This document shows, piece by piece, positions 1 through 11,800 of a DNA stretch of 64,000 bases. The notes under the pieces are model-generated. The model had not been told where the DNA came from. It ran no database searches and saw only the letters and a list, made by a program, of their open reading frames with translations. A program made the translations under genes and the position numbers. Origin of the DNA: Sinonovacula constricta (taxonomy: Eukaryota > Mollusca > Bivalvia > Cardiida > Solecurtidae); assembly GCA_007844125.1 (NCBI GenBank), contig CM017563.1:14925663-14989662 (forward strand). Reading direction: 5' to 3'. How positions within the stretch are numbered: position 1 is the first letter of the stretch; the number at the start of each line of letters is the position of its first letter.

Positions 1-795
1 TAAGGCAAATAAATGTGGGTTGCTAACCTTCTCTAGATAGAAATATGTTGTCAGATTGTAAGGCAAGTATATGTGGGTTGTTAACCTTCTCTAGAAGGCC
101 ATGTCTAGCCAGTTTGTAAGGCAAGTATATGTGGCTTGTTAACCTTCTCTAGAAGGCCATGTCTAACCAGATTGTAAGGCAAATATATGTGGGTTGCTAA
201 CCTTCTCCAGAAGGTCATGTCTAGCCAGATTGTAAGACAAGTATATGTGGCTTGTTAGCCTTCTCTAGAAGGTCATGTCTAGCCAGATTGTAAGGCAAGT
301 ATATGTGGCTTGTTAGCCTTCTCTAGAAGGTCATGTCTAGCCAGATTGTAAGGCAAGTATATGTGGCTTGTTAGCCTTCTCTAGAAGGTCATGTCTAGCC
401 AGATTGTAAGGCAAGTATATGTGGTTTGCTAACCTTCTCTAGAAGGCCATGTCTAACCGGATTGTAAGACAAGTATATGTGGCTTGTTAGCCTTCTCTAG
501 AAGGTCATGTCTAGTCAGATTGTAAGGCAAGTATATGTGGCTTGTTAGCCTTCTCTAGAAGGTCATGTCTAGCCAGATTGTAAGGCAAGTATATGTGGGT
601 TGTTAACCTTCTCTAGAAGGCCATGTCTAACCGGATTGTAAGACAAGTATATGTGGCTTGTTAGCCTTCTCTAGAAGGTCATGTCTAGCCAGATTGTAAG
701 GCAAGTATATGTGGCTTGTTAACCTTCTCTAGAAGGCCATGTCTAACCAGATTGTAAGACAAGTATATCAGGGTTGCTAACCTTCTCTATAGACT
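1..795. repeat. 58-bp satellite, left array (about 13.7 units, open at the window edge)
   Basis: Head-to-tail units of 58 bp (for example, unit starts at 291 and 349). Each contains TAAGGCAAGTATATGTGG, then CCTTCTCTAGAAGG, then CATGTCTAGCCAGATTG. Units differ by a few substitutions (GGCTTGTTAGCC versus GGGTTGCTAACC) and the variants alternate, suggesting a higher-order pattern. The array starts before base 1. Confidence 0.97.
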
Positions 796-1198
796 ATGCC
801 AGAAATAAGCCTATCGAGAGTTATCCCCCTTGTCCGCCATAACGCGACTGTGTCAGCTCTGCCAGCCCAGAAGAACGTACCTCCCATGGCCAACGGTTAC
901 AATTGTCGAACTATACAATAATTGAACCTGGTATTGCTTTAATAAGGGTCGAGTCTGTCTTTTATTTCTATTTTGTTGCATTTGATTACAACATGGGAAC
1001 GTTGATTTTTTTTTTAAAGTATTTTAATTTGCTCCAATCTAACCAAATACAGTCAATGTACTACCATCACGCTACTGTATTTAAATGAACTAATCAAGTA
1101 GACATGTGAATGTATTATACGTTTTCAGTTGGGTATTTTATTACAACCAACATGTTTTCCTAAAACATACGATTAAGCGTGTCATTTAAAATACACTA
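796..1198. other. Non-satellite spacer between two satellite arrays
   Basis: About 400 bp with no satellite unit, no convincing gene and no recognised transposon ends. An open frame of 61 codons here has no recognisable domain. Confidence 0.6.
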
Positions 1199-1493
1199 GT
1201 AAGGCAAGTATATGTGGGTTGCTAACCTTCTCTAGAAGGTCATGTCTAGCCAGATTGTAAGGCAAGTGTATGTGGTTTGCTAACCTTCTCTAGAAGGTCA
1301 TGTCAAGCCAGATTGTAAGGCAAGTATATGTGGTTTGCTAACCTTCTCTAGAAGGCCATGTCTAGCCAGTTTGTAAGGCAAGTATATGTGGTTTGTTAAC
1401 CTTCTCTTCAAGGCCATGTCTAGCCAGATTGTAAGGCAGGTATATGTGGGTTGCTAACCGTCATGAGAAGGCAATGTCTAGCCAGATTGTAAA
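1199..1493. repeat. 58-bp satellite, right array (about 5 units)
   Basis: Same 58-bp unit and same orientation as the array ending near 795, separated from it by about 400 bp of unrelated sequence. The last two units are the most diverged (CTCTTCAAGG, CGTCATGAGAAGG). Confidence 0.95.
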
Positions 1494-2488
1494 TCGATAT
1501 TGTGGAACCTTCTGGTCTGCTTATGAGTAAAACAGGTTTGAGGACTTACAACACACGTAGCATTTACATATATACTGTACAAATACATTCATTTTTAAGT
1601 AATCCAGAAAATGGTCATGGCCAATTTATTGCTGTACTTGTTGTATGTGGCGCAATGTTAAAACGCATGTAGTTTGTAATAAGCATTTCAAACGCTAATT
1701 AAATTGAACTTTTGTAAAAATGGTATGGATTATTGTATTAAATACGGTATTATTTCTTTCTGTTTGTTTATACAATATTACGGAAAATGTGTTACCACGT
1801 TTTAGCGATCGATTCAATAAATAAAGGCCTCATTCTTTAATGAAATAAAAATTGGGTATAAGAACGGTCTGGATGAGGTCAATGAACTCGATCACCTGTT
1901 GTTTTATTAATACTGTTTTCCAACATGGACTGTGTAGTTGACTAATCAATGTATATTAAATACTGTATTATAAAGTTTGTCCACCTTTTTGGGGGTAGAG
2001 TTAAAATAGCTACAAAATAAACGACTGCCCCTGTAAACAGTCTTTCGTTTGTTTTGTCTTTGTTTTGTTGTTGTTGTTTTATTGTTGTTTTGTTGTTGTT
2101 GTTGTTTGCTTATTTTTTTGTTTTGTTGTTTGTTGTGTTGTTGTTTGTGTGTTGTCTTGTTTTCCTTTGTTGTTTTATGTTATGTTTTGGGGGTTTTGTT
2201 TTTGTTTTTTGTTGTTATTCTTTGACAGGGGAGGTTGGAGCAAAGACTAAGTTTGTCCCCTTTATCACCTTTCACGTTTGGTTCTGTCTTGTTTGGAGAA
2301 CATTAAACTGTGAAGGCATGGCACCATTTGTCTTTACGATCACAGCTGCCGATCTTATCTAAAGATCTTAAGATCTTATTTGGAGAAATTTCGGGGAAAC
2401 TCGTGACCATATAAAGTGAATGGAAACCGACATTAGATCTATTTGTAGGTCCTAGACGACTGGATTGCGGGATTCACCCGTTACGTAA
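1494..2488. other. Intergenic DNA with TTG-rich low-complexity tract
   Basis: AT-rich sequence without a supported gene. From about 2045 to 2215 the plus strand is a degenerate TTG/TTTTG run, which creates overlapping Phe/Leu/Val/Cys frames of no coding value. Confidence 0.6.
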
Positions 2489-2988
2489 TTAAAGGTGGTA
2501 TCCGACAGTTTACATATACCAAATGTATGTATTTATATTTTTCCACGGTTTCTGTGAACTTATGCATAATTTATGCATAAACTTATACTTAAGTCCGAGC
2601 AAAGACGTTTTTGAACACTACCTACTTGTGAAACAGTACACATTGCGAAAAAATAAAACGTTTATTCTTTCTAAATCTTTAAATATGCACGAAACACGGA
2701 TAACTTTATAACATAATCACTAAAGATAGTTGTCAAGTGTTGTTGTTTTTTTGTTTGTTTGTTTGTTTGTTTTTTGTTTCTAGTTTAAAAAAAAACTATC
2801 TCTGCATCGTGGCTCAGATAGGAAATACCTGTTTATAATGACGATTGTGATGTAATGCTTCACTTTTCACACAGATCTAGGACATTAATGAACACCATTT
2901 TGCATGACCTTTTCAGTGACCTTTTCAATGACTAATTTTGGTTATTTGATAAAAATAGTTTGTCCTTACTGTCGGATATCACCTTTAA
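2489..2988. mobile_element. MITE family A, full-length copy
   Basis: About 500 bp. The left end TTAAAGGTGGTATCCGACAG is an inverted match to the right end CTGTCGGATATCACCTTTAA. TTAA at both extremities may be the target duplication. Internal landmark GCATCGTGGCTCAGATAGGA recurs in other copies. No transposase frame. Confidence 0.88.
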
Positions 2989-3384
2989 AGTCATTAAAAA
3001 ATTCAATGTAGTCTTATCGGTTTTCACACTGTGATCACATTGGGAGGTTAATAGGTTGCGAGTTGGAAGTAGCGGTGGGGTGGGGCTAGCCGGCTGGAAA
3101 CAACCTCAGGCTGCAGTGGTATCAGGAATGGGGAGGGGATTAGAGTGGTAGTGACCAATGGTAGTTCAGTAAGCCCCTGTGCATCAAGTGTGACTTGTTG
3201 CTTTACGACTCTTCCCCTATGACATCTCTGTGTATAATAAACTAATCAAGTGTCCAGCTGTGATCTCACAGCATTGTGTTATCTTTAGTGGACCATCATA
3301 TCGACGTTTGTGTATAGCCGCTGACTATTTTTTCATAACCCTCCAAATAAAAAAAATCGTTTAAACACACGCGCATACATACAA

Positions 3385-3387
<3 letters not shown>

Positions 3388-3428
<41 letters not shown>

Positions 3429-3444
3429 GCACGCACGCGCACGC
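3388..3444. repeat. (CA)n microsatellite grading into CACGCA
   Basis: Uninterrupted CA repeats followed by ACGC repeats. Confidence 0.95.
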
Positions 3445-3565
3445 ATCGATGGGTGGGCATTGGCGGATTCAGAAAATTTTGGTCGGGGTAGGGGTATATG
3501 AATCAAGACCTATTTAACGTTATCGCAGTAAATAATATATATATAAAAGTATCCCTAACTTTTCG

Positions 3566-3571
<6 letters not shown>

Positions 3572-3650
<79 letters not shown>
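3572..3650. repeat. (TA)n microsatellite
   Basis: About 40 uninterrupted TA units. The Tyr-Ile open frame across it is an artefact. Confidence 0.98.
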
Positions 3651-3653
<3 letters not shown>

Positions 3654-4529
3654 TTTCCAATTTAAAAATAAGTGACATAATTTTCGAAGACGTTTCCGCC
3701 ACCACATGTGACGTCACGACATAAATTAAAAAAAAAAGAATTGAATTCATTCTTTAATATTTTATTTTAATTGCAGCACAATTTTATACGAATCGACGAT
3801 ATTCACAATAAGATAATCAATGGCTGCATAAAAATTGTTTATTTAAACAGGAAGTTCATCTGGATGCACTTGACATGTTTATTACAATAGTTGTTCATAA
3901 AGTAAATATTATTACACCGGACTTTATATATCTAATGTAACACATGGGGGTAGGATAGCACGTTATTAAAAACATTCCTACCCACTGTTAGGTAACTGTA
4001 ACGAGATAACTCCAACCCATTTAAATGCCAGTTGAAGTGATTTTGAATTCAACATAATTGACTGAAAATAAGGCACCCTTTTCAATCCCCGCCCCACAGC
4101 CAAGCCACAAACACCCACCCCAACATTCATCCACCCCACCCACCTCGTATAAGACTATGTCGACATTATGAATATAATTGTGCGAAGGAGAAAATGTGAG
4201 CGTGATTTTCAAGAATATACAAACATATACAGTAACTGGTCAATATTTATGTTAATATGCTTCTTGTTTCTAATTCGGCTATTAGTGGCTATTTTTGCAA
4301 TCGGAACACCTCTGATAATTCACGAATCTTCTCTCGGATGTATGTAGGTAGTCGGATCACCTCGGCCATTTCCCTAAATGGGGCTACTTTTGTGACAGAT
4401 TTCAAAACAAACATGGCAGCTCGGATGACAGCTCACTGATGATTTAAATAATCTATGTTTTTAACAGCGCAGCAGACACACGGTGGTCACCGATTCCATT
4501 TTTTATGTTTTGTGTGAACATTTTAGGCA

Positions 4530-5309
4530 TATTCTTCTTCCGACTTCCGGCGAACAAAACGAGTGTGATTTCTGTAAGTATCATTGCACCAGATACATCC
4601 GAGGGTTGAGTGTCCCGAGAACGGATTTACCCGAGGAGTTCCGATTGACTATTTATGGTTAAAATGGAACATTGACCTAAACAGGCTAATTCGTTGGGAG
4701 TCCTATCCGCTGCACTAGGTGACATGCGATGGAAGCTGTACGGCGTAATACTTCCAATTACTGAGTAAGCAAATATGTATGTTTTTATCAATTACGTTAG
4801 GACATGATATGGCACTTTATTATCTTTGAATAACTACCTCTCGACAGCACTTCTAGAGGTTGGGTTCTCATAATGCGTTTACTAGTTGTACAGTGTGAAT
4901 CTATTAAATAGTTCAGACAAACGGATCAATACAATCAGCTTGATTAATATTTTGATTTCACGACTTTATCTATCTAGACAAAGTTTGTCCGTTTACATCG
5001 GACATTTATTTATCGAAGTTTTGCAGTTCTTGAACATTTGAAGTGAAGCGGGCGATTACAGGTTATGCAGTTCACAAACATGACAAAAATGCATTTACAT
5101 GTCACTTTTGTTTAAACAGATCTCAACAGGTGTGAAATGAGACATTATAATGATGTTTCTAGTAGAAAGACCTTCTTCCTGATCACGTTACTGATATGAA
5201 GACAATCGGAACTTCTCGGGTATTTCCGTCCTTGGGACCCTCATCCCTCATGAATCTGGTGCAGTGATAATTACAGAAACACAATCGTTTTGTTTGCCGG
5301 AAAAAGAAT
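4530..5309. mobile_element. Non-autonomous DNA element with inverted arms of about 110-120 bp
   Basis: Left arm (about 4530-4649) carries, in order, ATTCTTCTTCCG, GGCGAACAAAACGA, TTTCTGTAAGTATCATTGCA, ATACATCCGAGGG, and CCGAGGAGTTCCGATTG. The right arm (about 5201-5309), read in reverse complement, has the same blocks in the same order with scattered mismatches. The centre of about 550 bp has no transposase frame. A partial relative lies at 35800-35865. Confidence 0.75.
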
Positions 5310-5636
5310 ACTCCATAAAAATCTTCAAAAAAGCGATAGGTGTAGTGTATAGGATTATTTTATACTATACATTTTCATTTATCAATTTCACTGTTTACAT
5401 CTCGTTAGATATACAACTGTTACTGCATTTTCAGTGGAGATAGCAAGACATTAATCTTCGTTGTTTTGATGACGTCGAAGCATCGACATGTTTATCTTCG
5501 CGTGGTTTCCATTCATACATTAGAGAGATGATTCGTGAAGTATCCGAGGAGTTCCGTTATGAAAAATCAAACACAACTCAAGCTCATTTCTGTGTTGCCA
5601 TGTAGGGGTTACCTTATTTGGAGTTATTACCATTCT

Positions 5637-5898
5637 TTAGTCAACAGTTAAATTATTATCTGTCTTGGTACGTTGACTGTTTCTGTGCAGTTTAACCCTG
5701 TAGACAAACATTTCACACAAGAATGCTAACAATCCGATCGCTATGCCGGCAACACACACATAGAATGCGCTCTGGACGTCTGGCAGTGTTATAGGTTGAG
5801 TATCCGTCACTATCCGGTCCTGGTCGCAGAAGTTTGCCCGGGGCCACCATTTTCGCTGCCACATTTTAAGTAGGCCGCTTTCGTGAATCTTCATTAAT
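5637..5898 (-). CDS. iGluR exon 18: end of S2, M4 and C-terminus
   Basis: Encodes [18 protein letters not shown], the second disulfide Cys (ANFCDQD), M4 ([20 protein letters not shown]) and a 20-residue basic tail ending NNLTVD before TAA. The W-x-x-K-W-W pattern before the Cys is diagnostic. Acceptor ATTGAACCCAG|ATT. No PDZ-type ending is obvious. The nearest AATAAA on the minus strand that I saw downstream is at 5005-5010, about 630 bases past the stop; its use is a guess. Confidence 0.93.
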
Positions 5899-8800
5899 CT
5901 GGGTTCAATAAAAAGTTAAGTAATAATGTTATAAATGACAAGAACACTGATTATGTGTAAATGGTGAAGATGGTCATTATAGTGACAGTGAAAATGGACG
6001 TGTAATCGAGTAATCGATCGGAAAATTTGGCAGGTACTTATTTCAAAACTCGTTGGCACCCACAGTAAAATGAAAGAGATCAAGCATGCTGACATTATTA
6101 TAATATTTTGAGATGGGTTATCATTTTTCAGAATAAAGTATCTTAAGTTATTATTTTGGTTTCATGTATATACAAGTTTTTAAAGCACCAGAGTTTTTAA
6201 AGCACCAGGAAATAAGTTATCATAAGAGAACCTCATTTTCAAAATAGAAACAAAATTATTTCACATCTAATTTTATTCCATTTACCAATAAGACAAAATA
6301 CGGGGGCGCCCGTGGCGTAGTGGTAGAGTCGCCGACTTGTGACACCTCTAACCTCTTCGCCTGTAATGTCATTGGTTCGAGACCCGCTCGGTCAAAGGAC
6401 TTAATGTGATAAGGTGACCTGCCGTGCGCAGGTGGTTCTACCTAGACATTTGTTTGGGATCTTTCTCTATAAAAATAAGGACGTCGCTATATTGATTATA
6501 ATTGGTCGCTGCGATGTATTTAAGAAACACAACATCATCATTACTTATACACAATTTAACAGTATCGTTTTAGATAAACTGTGGGACATTTTGGATCACT
6601 ATTTAAAATCAAAACTACATGTACACGCTCTCCAGTCAGACTCTATAAATTCAAGCAGGCAATTGAGCTCATTAAATAGGAAACCTTCATGAATACGTAA
6701 TAGAGCTTTTGTTAAAAAACCCAGGGCACCATTACACGAATATTCTTTACAATATTCCAACCTGAAACTACATTGTACCATTACTTAATTATATGAATGC
6801 GTACGATCACCTCAAAGACAATTTCATTCCAGTCTATGCACTTGTAATTGAGATATAAGCTTCATGGTACTAGCACACACATACACACACGCACGCACAC
6901 ACGCACGCGCGCACATACACACGCACGCACAGACGCACGCACAGACGCCCGCCCACACACACGCACGCACACACGCACGCGCGCACACACGCACTCACAC
7001 ACGCACTCACAGACGCACTCACAGACGCACGCACTCACAGACGCACTCACAGACGCACGCACGCGAACACGCACGCACACACGCACGCGCGTACACACAC
7101 AACTTCAAATCATATCGTTGGAACTGAATAGTCGAGGATAAAAAACTACATGTAAATAAACTCACTGCTTCGCGAATATTACAGAGTGGGGCGAATTTTT
7201 TTGAAAACCAAATGAATAGGTGAAAGGTAGAAACTCGTCTGATGACGTCACAAGGTCACACTCCGTTGCCTTGGCAAAGTCTATGTAGGTCTTGTCACCT
7301 AGAAACAAAAACAAAAAATTAAATCATAAATATCAATAATGAAAGTGGTATTCATAAATATAATGCTTATTTTAAGCATTATGTGTTGATTCATTTTTAT
7401 TGTTTGTAATTGTTCAACAAATACAAGTAGAAAAAGGATTTTTACGACGTTCTTCATATAGGCAGGGTAAAAAAGAAGAGAAAAGTGTTTTGTTTTTATA
7501 ATTTTAAGGCCATTGGTCCATATTTAACTGTTGCTTTACCAAATATACAAGTAAACGGGTGTGTTTTAAAGAATACATAAAATACAGAAAGCGCGTGTTT
7601 TCAAAATCTATACATGTTCATACTTTTCTAAACAAGCAGAATAATCATTTTAAGGATAATCTCAGCAGTTTAACAAAATTATCAAATCAACACATTTTAA
7701 AATAATAAACATGTCGCACGATGTACCTACAAACTGACAAACTGACAATACGATGCTGGTTTTACACGACAAGGGGAACCGGGCAAAACATCACATGGAC
7801 AAAACATTTAAAATATATGCCATTTTCGAGGAGGTGGACAAACATTCGAAATTGTTTTGTGTTTTTTTTTTGTTTACCCTGGACACTAAGAAAGTTTTAT
7901 ATCCCGCAAACTTTGTTCTTCAATTAACCTTTAATTGCCAATTATGTATGTGCTGATCTCATTGTAAATTAACTGTTAATGGCTCTTAAAGAGAATTTAT
8001 ACTAACCCTGTAAGCGATCTGACCTGGACCTTTCAAATATGACAGATACATGTCATTGAATTGTAAAGTTAACTATCAACACAGCTATAAAGATACAATT
8101 CGTTGTTGCTATTCTTTGTTTGCCAAAAGAAATAATTTTAGGTAAGAATAAGAATTATCAAATTAAACCCGTATCGGTCTCCCCATTCTTTATTATTATT
8201 TTATATTGGTGATGAGGATGATTCTGTGTGCACACCTCAAATCTACCTTTAACCCACTAATCCAGACGCTGCCACCAGCGTTCTGCAGGGTTACATATCC
8301 TGACAAAAATATTTCTGGTTTATATTTCTACATATAATATGAATTACTTACCTATCCACGCGTATCCACCTTTCAGAACCTTGGCGATATGCTCGCTTGG
8401 GTCAATGGACAGTACCGAGGGATCTGACTTGTTGAACCTTTGGATTCCCCGACCAATTTCTTGATATAGAGGGACCTTGGATATCTGTGGATATTTAACA
8501 TACCTTCATAGTGATGTATTCTATTGATCAACTCTTAGCCTGTTATGCACAAATTGTCCAGGCTGTTGACAAAAGTGTCTATGAAAATGAGCCAGTTCAA
8601 GCTAGGAGCTTTCTGGTTAGGACCATAATGTTTGCTGATAAGGCTTGGGACCAAAAAGGAAAATGTGTTAAATTGAAACTTTTGTTTACGACCCAAAGTA
8701 GAATTGTTGTCATTTTAATGACACGGTTCTGTGGTATTGCAACAAATATTTGAAAGATTAAAAAAGTATATGACAAAGGGATTTCCATGCAAGTCTAAGT

Positions 8801-11800
8801 CAGTCTCACATGAAAGTGACATTACGGCCACGTAGACCATTGTTGCATGAAAACAATGAAATATAACAGTTATTTATACATTTTAACTTATATCTTGTAA
8901 TGTGTACAAATAGGCAGAAATTTGGCTAAGCAAAATGTGTAGATCCAGATCAGCCCGCTCTTTCTTGGAAGCTCTTTGATCAGGATCTACATTGTTTGCT
9001 ACTCAGACTATGTTGTCAAATCACTGCAGGATGTGAGCAGTTAACTAAGAATTTAGCATTTCATTTGTTAAAATTAAACCTGATAAGCTTCAATTATATG
9101 TCTACAGAAAATACACACACATGCATAAAAATATCCTCCCATGACGATCCCCCGATTGTCCCCCACTTATATTCGTCCTTGAGGTTGACGAGCTCTTGCA
9201 GGTTGGACAGCGGAGGTTTATCCTTTGTGAAGGTCAGGAATGCAATCAGATTACCACAGTAGGTGCCCACTACGATGATACAGAACAACCACCAACAGCT
9301 GACAAACGTGCGCCCCGCCACCGAGTCGGGGAGGTGAATTCCGCCTGGAAGTGACGCATGGAAAGTTCGTAATCGCTCGGCGGTGTTTTCGGAAATTTTA
9401 AACGTCAGAGACATCAAACACTGCTTACTATGTTCTGATATTTCTGGTCATTCAAAGGTGGTATCCTATTTTGTGGAGCAAAGTGTTGTGGGTTTTTTTC
9501 AAATATCGAAATAATCATTTTTAAGTGAAAAGATCTTGCTGCCCTGGATCTTTGTGAACAGTGAATCATTAATTCCCATTCGTCATTGCAAACTGGTATT
9601 TCCTACCTTAGCAACGCTGCGAAGATAGCTATATATAAACTAAGAAAACCCCGTGACAACGAACTAAAAGGACAACGTTTATATTGTCATCCGGGTATTT
9701 CGCTATGACGTAGATATCTATTTTTAGCACAGATCACTTTAGTGCTTATTTGTAGATTTAGAAACAGTAACAATTAAGATAACACCTTTAATTACGAAAA
9801 GTATCAAAATATAGCCAATGAGAAGCAATTGTGCATTTAAACTACTTCCATCATAATAAGGTTTCGTTTTAAAGATAAAAGGATTTGAAAGTATGTACAT
9901 TTAAAGATTATACAACTGGCCCTTAAACAACCATACTCGGCGACGTCTGCCTTATACGCTGATAATAGATAATACCGTATTTTTATTCTTTTTTGTCTTA
10001 CCCTGACACAGGAGAGCCCCGTACATGTACCAGAATGAATTGTGCCAATAATGGAGGCCTCCATTTTTACATCGAATTTCCGCATGCTCTTTCTTCTTGT
10101 AGAAAGGGTTCCATTTTTCAAACAACCAGAGTAACGTCGTGACAATGAACAGCGAAACAGCTGTGAAAAAAGAAAAAAAAAAGAAAACGTATTTACGTCA
10201 CAGCTTTCGTCGTAGTTTATCAAAGAAAACGTCAGCGCATGAACATTTTTTATTCAAATAGATCGATCGGGTTTTTTTTTCATCTTGCATTTGAGAAACA
10301 ACTTAGGAAGTGCGAGATAAGAGCTCTGTCTAACCGGTTTAAGCACCCCAGTCGGTCCTTTTTACCGACTGACGGTTCCAAGATTGTAACTGTTAGGTTT
10401 GCTCTTTTTGTTAAATGAATTTTCACAGATTTGATATTACTTTTACATTTGGCTTGCATGTGAATACCCTTTTCCTGTGCCTTTTTTATAAATTTTGATA
10501 TATTTCACAATCTCATTGATCATATTTCCTTATTATTATTCTTCGTTGCGGCTTATGTCCGAAAGGTACATCACGCTATATATTTAAATGTTCATCATAT
10601 GAAAGCGCATTTACATGCATCACACGAATTACATCATTAATCTGTTTACTTTAGTTATCCAAGCAGAATACTAATAAACAATAATTTATCTTAACGACAA
10701 CATGCAAATGCAAAATAAACCAAGGAGTATTTACGTTAATCATACGAAAATAGGTCGCTGATGTGTGACATCTATGTGAATGTATGCATGTTGGCGTATT
10801 ACGATTCTTTCGGATGTTATTGTTAAAACTTTCAATCTCATCTTCCTTTGAATCTGGTACATTACAGAAATTTAGTATGCTACTATTGACATGCTATCTT
10901 TAAACTTTAGTTTTACAAACAATAACTGTCTAAACTCCCATTGACTATATATACTATATATGAAGGAAACTGCAGATTCGAGCAAAATGTTTCTAACATG
11001 GTTTTTCGGTGAGTTTGGCATTCTATATCGCCCATTTAATAGAGCCATTTTACCGTTATCATTGCAAACTGATGTTACAAAGCGAGAAAATTGAAAAAAA
11101 AATATACAGATATCGGTCAAATTAGAGAGATTCTTGAAAATGACATTTCCTGTACCGATAGCAACATGGACCTCCCACTTAAAGGGGTCTAGCAGGGTGC
11201 GCCATTTCCGTTTCATGGGGTCAGATCTCTTCATAACAATTGTGGTGACCTCGTAGTAGAACGGATAAGTGTAGTCCATGTGACGGGATTTGTCCACCTG
11301 GACCGAGATAGGGGCCGCCACAATGTCCACTTCCTGAAAATTATCGGAAATTCCATGCGGGTCCATTTATATTAAATCAGTACAATTTTCGATGATCTAC
11401 AACATCATCCATCAGATGTATCTGGAAACATTTCGTTAGCCAGAATAAAAAAATAAAACGATAATAGCTGCGACGTTCAGTTTAATATTAACTACTTATA
11501 CATGTTGAATAAGGGAAACCGTATTCCACTCGTCACAGTTTAAACGTTCCTACAATAAACATTGAACATGGCCCGAAATTAATTTTAAAAAAAAACACGT
11601 TATAATGTTTTATGTTGAAATTTTAGCACATATTCATTTCACTAAAGTTTAGGAAGTTTTCTCTTCGGCTTATTCTATTCCATGTTTTAATCACAGAAAT
11701 GGTGATGCAAAACTATTGTTTTGATAAACAATCATTCTCTTTATGTGGTTATGCCGTGCTATATTTCAGAGTAAAAGTTGAATAAATTGTATTTCGTGAA

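Larger units (their letters stand above)
2989..4529. other. Intergenic DNA; fragment of a GGCGGATTCAG repeat
   Basis: No gene seen. Around 3458-3535, GGCGGATTCAGAAAATTTTG ... GGGGTAGGGG ... GAATCAAGA ... TATCGC follows the same order as one arm of the foldback element at 49174-49290, so it is probably a diverged copy. Around 4290-4365, AATCGGAAC ... CGGATGTAT resembles, inverted, the arm of the long-TIR element that follows. Confidence 0.5.

Noticed and set aside
1..1493. CRISPR-like regularly spaced repeats
   Set aside because: Continuous 58-bp tandem satellite without unique spacers, in a eukaryotic genome.
6848..7141. Thr/His-rich and Val/Arg-rich frames on both strands
   Set aside because: Simple CACG/CACA repeat inside the last receptor intron.
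9837..10223. 128-codon minus frame across receptor exon 14
   Set aside because: It is a shifted frame of the M1/pore exon; the in-phase frame gives the conserved pore sequence.
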